A DNA stretch of 36,989 bases from an uncultured Pelagibacteraceae bacterium (GTDB lineage Bacteria > Pseudomonadota > Alphaproteobacteria > Pelagibacterales > Pelagibacteraceae): assembly GCA_902514695.1 (NCBI GenBank), contig CABXRR010000007.1, positions 1 through 36,989 of the forward strand, written 5' to 3'. The notes beneath the pieces are model-generated. The model was not told where the DNA came from, did no database searches, and saw only the letters and a list, made by a program, of their open reading frames with translations. Both the position numbers and the translations under genes were made by a program. Shown here piece after piece: positions 6,312 through 15,369 of the stretch; positions within the stretch are counted from its first letter, which is position 1, and each line of letters begins with the position of its first letter.

Positions 6312-7906
6312 TAATTTCTAAGTATCATATCTGCACCTTTTTCTGCAATCATTATTGTAGGTGCATTGGTGTTACCTGAAGTTATATTTGGCATTATTGA
6401 TGCATCAATTACTCTGAGGTTGTTTATACCTTTTACCTTAAGTTTTTCATCTACAACTGCCATATCATCTTGTCCCATTTTACATGTGCCAACAGGGTGA
6501 AATATTGTTTGTGTATAATCTGAACCCGCTTTCACAAGTTCTTCATCGTTATTAATATTAATACCTGGTCTATATTCTTCAGGTTTATATTTTTTAAATG
6601 TTTCAGATTCCATTACAATTTTTCGTGTAAGTTTTAACCCTTTAGCTGCAACCATTCTATCATGATCGGTTGATAAGTAATTTAATTTTACTTTTGCATA
6701 AGTTCTTGAATCTTTATCAACTATATTTACATAACCTCTACTAGTTGGTCTAATATTTGAAACAGTTGGTGTGAATGCATGGAAATCATGATTTTTTGTT
6801 GCACCAAGGGTGTCCATACTCATTGGTTGAACATGCCACTGAAGATCAGGTAATTCTAAAGTTGGATCACTTTTCGCAAACATACACATTTGACTGGCAC
6901 CCATTGTCATTGGTCCACTTCTATTAAAGACATACTCTAAACCAATTAATAAATTCCCAAATAAACTATTTATTTTTTTGTTAAGTGATTTTAATCCATG
7001 TATTTTATAAATTGGTCTAAACATTAAATGGTCCTGTAAATTTTCTCCAACACCTTTCAATTCATGTATTATTTCAATTCCTAATTTTTTTAATTTTTCT
7101 GAATTTCCAATTCCAGATGTCTGTAATATTTGTGGTGATCCAATAGCCCCAGATGATAAAATTATTTCTCTATTTGCTGATATCTTTTTTAATACATTAT
7201 CCTGCCAATACTCAACTTCTTTTGCAGTTTTATTTTCAAAATTGATCTTTTTAACATGAGCTTCAGTAATAATTTTTAAGTTTGATCTTTTTTTTATTGG
7301 ATTTAGATAACCAACAGCAGTGCTGCATCTAAAACCATCTTTTTCTGTTACTTGAAAATAACCACACCCATGATTGTCACCAGTATTAAAATCTTTAGTT
7401 TTAGGAATTCCAAATTCTTCAGCAGCATTTTGAAATTCATTTAATAAAGGTAACTGAATTCTTTGATCTGATACAGATAAGGGTCCTCCTACACCATGAA
7501 ATTCATCCTTACCCCTTTCCTGATTTTCAGCTTTGATAAAGTATGGGAGTACATCGTTCCATCCCCATCCAGAATTTCCCATTTGACGCCAAACATCATA
7601 GTCTCTACTTTGTCCTCTGATATATAAAAGACCATTGATAGACGAGCTTCCGCCTAAAGTTTTTCCTCTAGGATAACGAATTGATCTGCCGTTCATCGTT
7701 TCATCAGGCTCAGTATTGTAACACCAATCAACATTTGGATTGTGCATTGTTTTAAAATAACCAACAGGAATGTGTATCCATGGATAATTATCTTTTCCTC
7801 CTGCTTCTATTAAAGCAATTTTATTTTTTGGATTTTCTGAGAGTCTATTTGCCAACACACATCCTGCTGAACCAGCTCCAATAATTATAAAATCAAATTT
7901 TTCCAT
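6311..7906 (-). CDS. GMC-family FAD-dependent oxidoreductase (choline/alcohol dehydrogenase-like)
   Basis: A 531-residue flavoprotein. The FAD-binding GAGSAG sits at residues 10-15 with the ribose-binding Glu in ALIEAGG, and the second GMC signature region is RGKTLGGSSSINGLLYIRG. The catalytic His470 is in HPVGTCKMG and the partner Asn514 in SGNTNAP, with the usual 44-residue spacing. Family enzymes oxidise choline or other primary alcohols; the sequence does not settle which. I chose the ATG at 7906 because the FAD motif then starts at residue 10 as usual; an in-frame TTG 54 bp upstream would add an uncharacteristic lysine-rich tail. It is divergent from the TRAP binding-protein gene, sharing a 120-bp regulatory gap, so the TRAP substrate may feed this enzyme. 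Confidence 0.85.
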   Translation of the reverse strand: MEKFDFIIIGAGSAGCVLANRLSENPKNKIALIEAGGKDNYPWIHIPVGYFKTMHNPNVDWCYNTEPDETMNGRSIRYPRGKTLGGSSSINGLLYIRGQSRDYDVWRQMGNSGWGWNDVLPYFIKAENQERGKDEFHGVGGPLSVSDQRIQLPLLNEFQNAAEEFGIPKTKDFNTGDNHGCGYFQVTEKDGFRCSTAVGYLNPIKKRSNLKIITEAHVKKINFENKTAKEVEYWQDNVLKKISANREIILSSGAIGSPQILQTSGIGNSEKLKKLGIEIIHELKGVGENLQDHLMFRPIYKIHGLKSLNKKINSLFGNLLIGLEYVFNRSGPMTMGASQMCMFAKSDPTLELPDLQWHVQPMSMDTLGATKNHDFHAFTPTVSNIRPTSRGYVNIVDKDSRTYAKVKLNYLSTDHDRMVAAKGLKLTRKIVMESETFKKYKPEEYRPGININNDEELVKAGSDYTQTIFHPVGTCKMGQDDMAVVDEKLKVKGINNLRVIDASIMPNITSGNTNAPTIMIAEKGADMILRN

Positions 7907-8026
7907 TTTTAGTTGAATTGTTTTTTTTAATTTAATGTTATTTATACATTTATTACTCAATTGTCACTTGTGTCAGCTATATTTTTCTGATTGTATGCGA
8001 CCTTTAAATTAACAAGAGGAAAAATA

Positions 8027-9121
8027 ATGAAAAAAATCATTTCAATGTTATTTGCAACTATTTTAGTTCTTGGATTTACATCTAGTGCTAATGCTGCAAA
8101 AACACTTAAATGTCAGACAGTTCTTAACACAAAAGCTGATGAAGTTAAGATGTTAAAGGACTTTACTGATACAGTTACAACACTTACAGCTGGTTCATTA
8201 AAATTTGAAATTTTACCTGCTGGTGCTGTAGTGGGAGTTAAAGAAACTCTTGATGCGGTTGATAAAGGATTGATTGATTGTGGATTCGCATGGACTCACT
8301 ATTGGTCAGGAGATCACCCTGCTGCTATGTTATTTGGTTCGCCAGTAGCTGGTGGTGGAGTAGGTATTGATAATATCGCATTCTTATCTTGGTTCCAATA
8401 TGGTGGTGGTAAAGAGTTATACGACCAATTATGGAAAGAGATGGGAAGAGACATTAAAGGATTTATGATTCAACCAGTTGGTCCAGAAGCTTTAGGTTGG
8501 TTTCCAAAACCAATTAAAGATATGGCTGACTTTAGAAAATATAAATTCAGAACTCCTCCAGGAATTCCAGGACAAACTTATAAAGACATTGGTATAGCAT
8601 CTGTTGCTATGGGTGGTGGAGATATTCTTCCAGCTCTTGAAGCAGGTACAATCGATGCTGCTGAATGGTGTTGTCCAAAACCAGACTTAACATTTGGTTT
8701 TCAAAAAGTATTAAAGCACTACTATCTACAAGGTTTACACCAAGTAGTAGTAAATGCTGACTTTTATATTACTGGAAAAACTTATAATGCTATGACTGAT
8801 CATGAGAAGAAGTCTCTTGAGGTTGCTGCTAATGCATCATTAGCAAAATCTTTAAGTTACAGAATCTATGAAAATGGTAAAGCGTTAAGAGAGTTAACTA
8901 CTAAACACGGAGTAATCCTTGAAGATACACCTTCAGATTATTTTACAGAATATATGGCTGCTGCAAAAGCTTCTTTAAATAAGAATGCTGCAGAGAACAA
9001 ATTTTTCAACGAAGTATATACTTCTATGAAAAACTTTGCTGATATAGCTGTTCCTTTCTGGAGTGGTGCTCAAATGTCAAACGCGAAGCTAGGAATGGCT
9101 CACGCTGCAACATTAAAGTAA
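8027..9121 (+). CDS. dctP: TRAP transporter periplasmic substrate-binding protein (DctP/TakP-like)
   Basis: Secreted solute receptor, 364 residues, with a clear signal peptide ending near ANA-AKT (residue 23). The conserved TRAP arginine is in KFRTPP (Arg175), which anchors the carboxylate of ligands. The motif GTIDAAEWCC (about 207-216) matches the Glu-Trp element of the TakP-like subgroup that binds 2-oxo or hydroxy carboxylates, often with a metal. Two cysteines follow the Trp, and ligand identity is open. The start at 8027 has a good Shine-Dalgarno sequence (AAGAGGA, 8014-8020) and gives a proper signal peptide. A hairpin terminator separates it from the membrane subunits. Confidence 0.9.
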   Translation: MKKIISMLFATILVLGFTSSANAAKTLKCQTVLNTKADEVKMLKDFTDTVTTLTAGSLKFEILPAGAVVGVKETLDAVDKGLIDCGFAWTHYWSGDHPAAMLFGSPVAGGGVGIDNIAFLSWFQYGGGKELYDQLWKEMGRDIKGFMIQPVGPEALGWFPKPIKDMADFRKYKFRTPPGIPGQTYKDIGIASVAMGGGDILPALEAGTIDAAEWCCPKPDLTFGFQKVLKHYYLQGLHQVVVNADFYITGKTYNAMTDHEKKSLEVAANASLAKSLSYRIYENGKALRELTTKHGVILEDTPSDYFTEYMAAAKASLNKNAAENKFFNEVYTSMKNFADIAVPFWSGAQMSNAKLGMAHAATLK

Positions 9122-9142
9122 TCAGTAATTAATCTTAATTTA

Positions 9143-9179
9143 TTAGAGCGGACTTTTACAGTCCGCTCTAATTTTTTTT
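9143..9179 (+). terminator. intrinsic terminator/attenuator between dctP and dctQ
   Basis: A 12-bp perfect inverted repeat (9143-9154 with 9160-9171) with a 5-nt loop is followed by a run of eight T. It lies 21 bp after the binding-protein stop and 12 bp before the dctQ start. Partial read-through would give more binding protein than membrane subunits, a common arrangement for solute-receptor operons. The hairpin would also shield the 3' end of a dctP-only mRNA. Confidence 0.9.
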
Positions 9180-9191
9180 AACAAAAATTTT

Positions 9192-9806
9192 ATGACAGAC
9201 GAACCATCAAAACTTGATATATCAGATGAAATGATTGCTGAAAGGCGAGGTGGTTCTGGTAAAATGCCAGATGATATGCCTATCTGGATGGCAAAATCTA
9301 TTATCAATATAGATAAATTTAGTAAATGGATTGGTAATATTGTTTGTTGGATATTGATGCCACTTATTTTTGCAATGACTTATGAAGTTCTTGCTAGAAA
9401 ATTATTTTTAGCACCAACAATTTGGGCTTATGACATTAGCCGTTTTTTATATGGGGCATTATTTATGTTAGGTGCTGGTTATGCTTTATCTAGAGGAGTT
9501 CATATCAGGGCTGATTTTTTATATAGAAATTTTAAAACTAAAAACCAAGGTCTTATAGATTTTTGGTTATATCTTTTATTTTATTTTCCAGGATTATTTG
9601 TTTTTCTTTACATGACAATTGGTTATGTAGGCGAATCAATTCAAAGAGGTGAACGTGGCATGGATACAACTTGGATGCCATATATGTGGCCAATTAAGAC
9701 ATGCTTACTTATTGGAATTATTTTTTTACTAATACAAGGAATTTCAGAACTATTTAAAAGTTATTGGGCAGCTAAAAAAGGTGAGTGGCCTGGAGAAAAT
9801 AAATGA
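9192..9806 (+). CDS. dctQ: TRAP transporter small membrane subunit
   Basis: A 204-residue inner-membrane protein with about four hydrophobic segments, preceded by an acidic, soluble N-terminus of roughly 35 residues. The pattern YEVLARKLF...PTIWAYDISRFLYGALFMLGAGYALSRG is split here into its recognisable parts: VLARKLF, WAYDIS and the RGVHIRAD turn, typical of DctQ. It pairs with the large subunit to couple sodium influx to uptake. The stop overlaps the dctM start (ATGA). Confidence 0.88.
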   Translation: MTDEPSKLDISDEMIAERRGGSGKMPDDMPIWMAKSIINIDKFSKWIGNIVCWILMPLIFAMTYEVLARKLFLAPTIWAYDISRFLYGALFMLGAGYALSRGVHIRADFLYRNFKTKNQGLIDFWLYLLFYFPGLFVFLYMTIGYVGESIQRGERGMDTTWMPYMWPIKTCLLIGIIFLLIQGISELFKSYWAAKKGEWPGENK

Positions 9807-11137
9807 TAGCTGAATTAATAGATCCCGCAATTTTAGGTTTTATTCTTGTAGGTGTAATGTTGTTTGCGATATTTGTTGGTTTTCCAATTTCATTTACATT
9901 AATATTTTTAGGATTTGTTTTTGGTTATCTAGGATTTGGAAAGTTAGTTTTTTATTTGATGACACTCCAATTTTCAATGGTAATGACAGAACAAACTCTC
10001 GCCGCCGTGCCACTCTTTGTCTTCATGGGTATTATGATGGAACAAGCTGGACTAATGGAAAGATTGTTTTCATCATTTCAAATGATGTTGGCAAAAGTTA
10101 AGGGGTCCTTATATTACGCAGTTTTATTTGTTTCCGTAATTTTTGCTGCAGCGACAGGAATTGTAGGTGCGTCAGTTACAATTTTAGGAATTATGGCTGC
10201 AAAATCCATGAATAGATCTGGATACGACGTTAGACTTGCAGCGGGGACAATCACTGCTGGCGGAACTTTAGGTATTTTAATTCCTCCAAGCATCATGCTT
10301 GTTGTCATGGGTCCAATCATGGAAATACCTGTGATTGATTTATTTGCAGCAGCTATTTTTCCTGGAATTTTACTCGCAACTTTATACGCAGCATACACCA
10401 CAATCAGGTGTATGATTAATCCAAAGCTTGGACCCGTTTTACCAGAAGACATGAGAGCTGCTAGTATGAAAGAGGTTTGGATTGAATTTTTTCTTGGGTT
10501 AGTTCCACCAGCAGCATTAGTATTTGCTGCTTTAGGAAGTATTTTGTTTGGATTTGCTACTCCAACAGAAGCCGCAGGCTGTGGTGCTATGGGAGCATTA
10601 TTATTATCTTTAGCTTATAAAAAATTGACACTTCCAAAGCTACAAGAAGCGTTAGTTAAAACTTTAGAAATAACTGCATTAATAATGGTCCTAGTTGCAG
10701 CTTCTAATTTTTTTGGAGCAGTTTTTGCAAGATTAGGAACACCAACTTTATTGACTGAATTTTTATTGGGATTAGAAATGAATAAATATTTAATCCTAGC
10801 AATGATAATGGTCATGATTTTTTTACTAGGATGGCCTTTAGAATGGGTTCCTATTGTGATGATAATAATTCCAATAATTTTACCACTTGTAGAAGCTTTA
10901 GGTTTTAACTTAACTTGGTTTGCAATTTTAGTAGCTGTAAATTTACAAACCGCCTGGTTATCACCTCCAGTCGCACTTTCTGCATATTTTCTAAAAGGAG
11001 TGGTCCCAGAATGGGATCTCAAAGATATTTATTATGGAATGATGCAATTTATGGTTCTGCAAGTAATAGGTTTAATTTTAATTATTGTATTTCCTCAAAT
11101 AGCACTTTGGTTGCCAACTCTCTTATATGGACAGTAG
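9803..11137 (+). CDS. dctM: TRAP transporter large membrane subunit
   Basis: A 444-residue inner-membrane protein with about twelve hydrophobic stretches, the sodium-driven translocating subunit. Visible DctM features include VPLFVFMG near residue 69, GGTLGILIPPSI near residue 153, the FATPTEAAG motif near residue 252, and LSPPVALSAYFLKG towards the C-terminus. Length is as expected. ATGA overlap with dctQ implies translational coupling. The permease gene follows 25 bp later without an obvious terminator, so it may share the transcript. Confidence 0.92.
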   Translation: MIAELIDPAILGFILVGVMLFAIFVGFPISFTLIFLGFVFGYLGFGKLVFYLMTLQFSMVMTEQTLAAVPLFVFMGIMMEQAGLMERLFSSFQMMLAKVKGSLYYAVLFVSVIFAAATGIVGASVTILGIMAAKSMNRSGYDVRLAAGTITAGGTLGILIPPSIMLVVMGPIMEIPVIDLFAAAIFPGILLATLYAAYTTIRCMINPKLGPVLPEDMRAASMKEVWIEFFLGLVPPAALVFAALGSILFGFATPTEAAGCGAMGALLLSLAYKKLTLPKLQEALVKTLEITALIMVLVAASNFFGAVFARLGTPTLLTEFLLGLEMNKYLILAMIMVMIFLLGWPLEWVPIVMIIIPIILPLVEALGFNLTWFAILVAVNLQTAWLSPPVALSAYFLKGVVPEWDLKDIYYGMMQFMVLQVIGLILIIVFPQIALWLPTLLYGQ

Positions 11138-11162
11138 AAGATTTTAGTTTATTATTGTCCAA

Positions 11163-12620
11163 GTGAGTCAACAAAAATCAAAAAAAACATTAATTAATTG
11201 GGATCTAGTCTCTGTAAATCCTAATGACAAAAATTGGGATTGGAAAGATCTGTTTTGTTTTTGGGGCGTTAACATTCAAAGCATTATAGGATTTTCACTT
11301 ATTGCGTCTCTATATTTTATATACGATTTAAACTCATTTGTTGTTTTTTTTGGAACACTTATAGGATCGTTATTAGTTTATTTTTTTTCAAATTTGATAG
11401 GTCAACCATCACAAAAATACGGTTTGCCTTTTGTTGTTTTATTGAGATCATCTTTAGGTTTCAATGGATCAAAATTTTTTGGTCTATTTAGATGTTTAGT
11501 TGGAATTTTTATGTTTGGTGTTCAAACATATTTTTTATCAAAAGCGGTCGTTTATTTAATAAGAATAGGTATTTTTTCTTACAATCCTTCAATTCTAGAT
11601 CAAGATATTTTCTTAACGTTCTTTTTAGGTTTAAATATTATTGATTGGTTTTCAATTATACTTGTAATTTTTGTTCAAGGTTTTTTATTTAGTGCTGGAA
11701 TGATTTTTAACAGAAAATTGATAAAGTTTTCTGCTATAGCAGTTTATTTAGGAATAATTGTTTTCTTTTTTTCAATTTTATTAAGTGATGTAAAATTTAC
11801 ATCAAATGCATTTTTAAATTCTTTTGATTATAGTAATTTTATAGATAAGGATAACATTGCACCGTTAATTACAGTTTCAGGTACTATTTTTGCATATTTT
11901 TCAATTGTAATTTTAAGTTTTGGCGATTTCTCCCGATACGTTAAAAATAAAAATGATTTAAAAAAAGGAAATTTAAGTTTAATACTTAATTTAGTTATTT
12001 TTTCATTTTTTACGTTATTTATTGTTACAGGAGCAGATGCTTTTCTTAAACAAGATCCCGAAAATTTGGATAGAATACTAACAAATCCTTCAGATATAAT
12101 TGGAAAATTAGATAATTTACTTGTTACAAATTTAGTGTTAGTTTTTATAGTTATTGCCTCAGCATCAACTAACTTAATTGCAAATTTTATACCATCACAA
12201 TATTCACTAATTAACTTCTCTCCTTCTTCGCTAACATTAAAAAGTTCTAGCTTTATAATTGTGCTTATAGGTTTTCTAATTGGAATTTTTTGGTTAACTT
12301 ATTTGAGTCAAATTGGAATTTTGTCATTTATCGATACTTTTAGTGCATTATTTGGTCCAATGTTTGGAATTATGATTTCTGATTTTTATTTAGTAAGAAA
12401 AAAAAATTTAATAAATAAAGATATTTATTCGTTGGAAAGTAGTGGAGAATATTATTATTCTGGTGGATGGCATATTAAAGGAGTGTATTCTGTAATTTTA
12501 GGTTTTATTTTTTCAGCATCGACTATTTGGAATTCAAATATGATGTTTATGCATTCATATTCATGGATAATAGGTGCATTTGTTGCTGGTTTTACATACT
12601 ATCTATTATCAAAAAAATAA
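11163..12620 (+). CDS. NCS1-family permease (cytosine/purine/allantoin-type)
   Basis: A 485-residue, very hydrophobic protein with about twelve membrane spans. The N-terminal WDLVSVNPNDKNWDWKDL region followed by a tryptophan-bearing first span (FWGVNIQS), and PSQKYGLPFVVLLRSSLG, are typical of the nucleobase:cation symporter-1 group; the last part (DTFSALFGPMFGIMISDFYLVRKK) also fits. Substrates in the family include cytosine, allantoin, hydantoins, uracil and thiamine, so the cargo is not predictable. It starts with GTG, the only start I can find upstream of the first conserved segment. There is no good Shine-Dalgarno sequence, so translation may be coupled to upstream genes. The downstream SDR starts 2 bp later. 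Confidence 0.85.
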   Translation: MSQQKSKKTLINWDLVSVNPNDKNWDWKDLFCFWGVNIQSIIGFSLIASLYFIYDLNSFVVFFGTLIGSLLVYFFSNLIGQPSQKYGLPFVVLLRSSLGFNGSKFFGLFRCLVGIFMFGVQTYFLSKAVVYLIRIGIFSYNPSILDQDIFLTFFLGLNIIDWFSIILVIFVQGFLFSAGMIFNRKLIKFSAIAVYLGIIVFFFSILLSDVKFTSNAFLNSFDYSNFIDKDNIAPLITVSGTIFAYFSIVILSFGDFSRYVKNKNDLKKGNLSLILNLVIFSFFTLFIVTGADAFLKQDPENLDRILTNPSDIIGKLDNLLVTNLVLVFIVIASASTNLIANFIPSQYSLINFSPSSLTLKSSSFIIVLIGFLIGIFWLTYLSQIGILSFIDTFSALFGPMFGIMISDFYLVRKKNLINKDIYSLESSGEYYYSGGWHIKGVYSVILGFIFSASTIWNSNMMFMHSYSWIIGAFVAGFTYYLLSKK

Positions 12621-12622
12621 AA

Positions 12623-13378
12623 ATGAAAGATAGAATTAATTTTGATTTTAAAGATAGAACTGCTCTAGTTACTGGAGGAGCCCAGGGATTTGGTCTGGAT
12701 ATTGCTAAACGATTTTTAAAATCAGGTGCAAAAGTAATTATTTGGGACGTAGATACTGAAATGATAGAAAAAGCTCAAAAAGATTTAGATAGTCCGAATT
12801 TAAGCTCAAATATCGTTGATGTATCTAATTATAAAGAAGTTGAAAATTGTATTAATGAAATAACCAAAAAAACAAATATTGATATTTTAATCAACAATGC
12901 TGGAATAACAGGTCCTACAGCATCTTTATGGGAGTATGATGTGGAGATGTGGAAAAAAGTAGTTGATATTAACTTGATGGGAACTTTTAATTGCTGCAGA
13001 ACAATAGTGCCTAACATGATTAAAAATAATTATGGTAGAATTGTAAATGTTGCTTCAGTGGCTGGAAAAGATGGCAATGCTAATGCAAGTGCATATAGTG
13101 TCGGAAAAGCAGGAGCTATAGGTCTCACAAAATCCTTAGGTAAAGAACTTGCTGACAAAAATATAGCAGTTAATGCAATCACACCCGCAGGTGCTAATAC
13201 TCGAATTTTGGACCAAATGACAAAAGAACATGTCCAAAGAATGCTTTCAAAGGTACCAAGAGGCAGATTTTTAGAGGTTGAAGAATTCACATCCTTAGTT
13301 TGTTGGCTTTCCTCAGAGGAGAATACGTTTTCAACTGCAGCTGTTTTTGATATAAGTGGTGGTCGTTCGACTTATTAA
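12623..13378 (+). CDS. short-chain dehydrogenase/reductase (FabG-like)
   Basis: A 251-residue classical SDR: TGGAQGFG at 17-24, NNAG at 91-94, Ser145 in NVASVAG, Tyr158 and Lys162 in YSVGK. The acidic residue after beta-2 (IIWDVD) points to NAD(H) rather than NADP(H), unlike the SDR at 4951-5718. I placed the start at 12623, 2 bp after the permease stop, because the Rossmann strand then begins at residue 12; upstream in-frame codons lie inside the permease gene and encode no SDR sequence. Co-transcription with the permease suggests it acts on the imported compound or a product; this is inference. Confidence 0.87.
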   Translation: MKDRINFDFKDRTALVTGGAQGFGLDIAKRFLKSGAKVIIWDVDTEMIEKAQKDLDSPNLSSNIVDVSNYKEVENCINEITKKTNIDILINNAGITGPTASLWEYDVEMWKKVVDINLMGTFNCCRTIVPNMIKNNYGRIVNVASVAGKDGNANASAYSVGKAGAIGLTKSLGKELADKNIAVNAITPAGANTRILDQMTKEHVQRMLSKVPRGRFLEVEEFTSLVCWLSSEENTFSTAAVFDISGGRSTY

Positions 13379-13512
13379 CCTTGTGGCTTTTGCTCAACCA
13401 TTTTAGTATTATTAACCTTTGCTCTACTAAACTTAACATCTTTAGACATAACTGGTGCAAAAATCATTATTGACCAGTAAATAAGTAGTATAAAAATGGA
13501 AATTGTTTTCAT
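13375..13512 (-). CDS. small hypothetical membrane-anchored protein (45 aa)
   Basis: A short open frame starting at ATG (13510-13512) and ending at TAA, overlapping the SDR stop by 4 bp. It begins MKTISIFILLIYW, a single hydrophobic segment to about residue 21. A basic, hydrophilic tail of about 24 residues (SKDVKFSRAK...) follows. This signal-anchor-plus-tail layout and its exact fit into the gap between two genes favour a real gene. Family unknown; I do not recognise it. Confidence 0.5.
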   Translation of the reverse strand: MKTISIFILLIYWSIMIFAPVMSKDVKFSRAKVNNTKMVEQKPQG

Positions 13513-13599
13513 ATTCTTAATATAGAACTAAAAGTTGAATTTTGAATGTTTAAATTTTGTCAAAATCATGTATTAAGAATTTTTTTTAAAAAAATATTT

Positions 13600-14250
13600 A
13601 TGAAACTTGTATTTAAAATTTTAGCAACTTTACTTATAACTACCAATACCTTGTTAGCAGATGAAATAAAGGTATTTGATTTTTCTGAGACTGAGCTTTC
13701 AAACTTAGAAGTAAGAAAGGTAAGGGGAGCGGATAACAAAACTACTTATACCGTGGGAACTAATGAAAATGGGGCTTTTTTAAAATCGGTTGCTGATAAT
13801 GCTGCCTCAGGTCTAGGTAAAGAAATCAAAATTGACTTAAACAAGACACCCTTCATAAATATTACATGGAAAATTGAGAAAGATTTATCTGGCATAAAAG
13901 AAAATACAAAAAAGGGACACGACTATGCGGCAAGAGTTTTTGTGATTAAAAAGACGGGAGCTACACCTTTATCAAATAGAGCAATAAATTATGTTTTTTC
14001 AAGTAATAATGATGTTGGATCTAATTGGCCTAGTCCATACACTAAGAAATCAATAGATAATGTTTTAGCAAGCACAAAAAAAAACTTAAATGAGTGGATA
14101 ACAGTAAAGGCAAACGTAAAAGATGATTTTAAGAAATTTCACAATTTAGACGTAAATGAATTAGATGGATTGGCTATAATGTCAGATACTGATAATTCAA
14201 AAATGAAATCTATCGCTTATTTCCAGAATATTTATTTTTCAACAGAATAA
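13600..14250 (+). CDS. DUF3047-like exported protein
   Basis: A 216-residue protein with a signal peptide (MKLVFKIL... to LLADE near residue 21). The body resembles DUF3047: a beta-rich fold with LGKEIKIDL, PFINITWKIEKDL, the KKGHDYAARVFV strand, INYVFSS, and a final DTDNSKMKSIAYFQNI segment. Function of the family is unknown. I moved the start to 13600, since upstream in-frame codons only add a basic tail before an otherwise normal signal peptide. It follows an 87-bp gap after the divergent small gene and precedes the YbgC-type thioesterase by 23 bp. Confidence 0.72.
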   Translation: MKLVFKILATLLITTNTLLADEIKVFDFSETELSNLEVRKVRGADNKTTYTVGTNENGAFLKSVADNAASGLGKEIKIDLNKTPFINITWKIEKDLSGIKENTKKGHDYAARVFVIKKTGATPLSNRAINYVFSSNNDVGSNWPSPYTKKSIDNVLASTKKNLNEWITVKANVKDDFKKFHNLDVNELDGLAIMSDTDNSKMKSIAYFQNIYFSTE

Positions 14251-14273
14251 TAATAATTTGATATACTTTTTTT

Positions 14274-14696
14274 ATGCATGAAAATTTCTTTCATAAATTG
14301 AAAGTTTATTATGAGGATACTGACTCAGGTGGAGTAGTTTATTACGCAAATTATTTGAAATTTTTAGAAAGAGCAAGAACAGAAGCTTTATTTTCAATTG
14401 GATATAGTAATAAAAAAATTCAAGATAATTTTGAATCTTTAATTATAGTTAAAGCTTGTAATATTGAATATAAAAAATCTGCTCATTTAGAAGACGAATT
14501 AACAGTAAGATCTTTTGTTAAATCTATTACAAAAACATCTTTTTTCATGAATCAAATAATTACAAAAGCAGATGATATAATTGTTGAAGCTCAAGTTCAT
14601 TTAGTTTTTGTTAACACCAACGGAAAACCAATTAAAATTCCAGATGAAATTTATACTAAATTTAAACCCTATTTTTGTGACAGTATTAAAATTTAG
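14274..14696 (+). CDS. ybgC: YbgC-type acyl-CoA thioesterase (hot-dog fold)
   Basis: A 140-residue hot-dog protein. The diagnostic N-terminal motif YYEDTDSGGVVYYANYLKF has the catalytic Asp in the EDTD segment (residue 16), followed by the helix FLERARTEAL. Family members hydrolyse short or medium acyl-CoA or acyl-ACP and in many bacteria sit at the head of the tol-pal cluster. No tol or pal gene is in view here, so the gene is detached from that context. It overlaps the convergent glycosylase gene by 11 bp. Confidence 0.9.
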   Translation: MHENFFHKLKVYYEDTDSGGVVYYANYLKFLERARTEALFSIGYSNKKIQDNFESLIIVKACNIEYKKSAHLEDELTVRSFVKSITKTSFFMNQIITKADDIIVEAQVHLVFVNTNGKPIKIPDEIYTKFKPYFCDSIKI

Positions 14697-15366
14697 CTAA
14701 TTTTTTTGCTTTTTTGAATAAATCTACCATCATCTTATTAGAAATTAGTTTTGTATTTACATTTCTGGGGCTTGGATGGTAACTAGATAATATTATTAAA
14801 CCATTTGGTAATAATTGTGCCTTTCCATGTTTAAAAACAAACTTTTGTTTAATATTGAATTTTTGTTTATACAATTTTAGACAGTTATCAAAAGCAACTT
14901 TGCCAAGGGTAACAATAACTTTAAGTTTTTTTAAAGATAAAATCTCTTGATCAAAAAAGTTTGAACAATTTGAAATTTCATTACTGAGTGGCTTGTCTTC
15001 TGGTGGTACGCATTTAAGTATATTAGTAATATAAGTACATTTTAATTTTAAATTATCATTTAAATTTTTTGAGAAAGGAGTATTTGAAATTCCTACTTCA
15101 TATAAGCATTTAAATAAAAACTCTCCAGATTTATCCCCAGTGAATGCTCTACCAGTTCTTGTTCCACCATGAGCAGCAGGGGCCAAACCAATAATAGCTA
15201 ATTTTGAATTTAAATTTCCAAATCCAGGTACAGGTTTTCCCCAGTAAACCTCATCAATATTTTGTTTTCTTTTGTTAGTACTTACTTTATTTATAAATTT
15301 AACAAGACGAGGACATTTTCTACAATTTACTATTGTTTTATTTAAATCGTTTAAACTAATATCCAT
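14686..15366 (-). CDS. uracil-DNA glycosylase, family 5 (UDGb)-like, Fe-S
   Basis: DNA repair enzyme, 226 residues, that removes uracil and possibly other deaminated bases. Motif A reads GLAPAAHGGTRTGRAFTGD (residues 60-78), characteristic of UDGb rather than family 4 (GEAPG). Motif B is HPSPRNVNT (197-205). Four cysteines in the expected places (15, 18, 119, 134) would hold a 4Fe-4S cluster. Its start codon is 3 bp from the divergent start of the phosphatase gene, leaving no separate promoter space, so its promoter must lie inside that gene. Confidence 0.88.
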   Translation of the reverse strand: MDISLNDLNKTIVNCRKCPRLVKFINKVSTNKRKQNIDEVYWGKPVPGFGNLNSKLAIIGLAPAAHGGTRTGRAFTGDKSGEFLFKCLYEVGISNTPFSKNLNDNLKLKCTYITNILKCVPPEDKPLSNEISNCSNFFDQEILSLKKLKVIVTLGKVAFDNCLKLYKQKFNIKQKFVFKHGKAQLLPNGLIILSSYHPSPRNVNTKLISNKMMVDLFKKAKKLAKF

Positions 15367-15369
15367 AAA

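Noticed and set aside
7907..7960. TTG-initiated extension of the GMC oxidoreductase
   Set aside because: Adds 18 non-conserved lysine-rich residues before the FAD motif; the ATG at 7906 places it normally.
10114..11022. Two minus-strand open frames opposite dctM
   Set aside because: Both are antisense to conserved DctM motifs and show no recognisable features of their own.
12527..12622. Upstream start for the SDR inside the permease gene
   Set aside because: The extra 32 residues are an out-of-frame reading of the permease C-terminus; the ATG at 12623 gives a standard SDR N-terminus.
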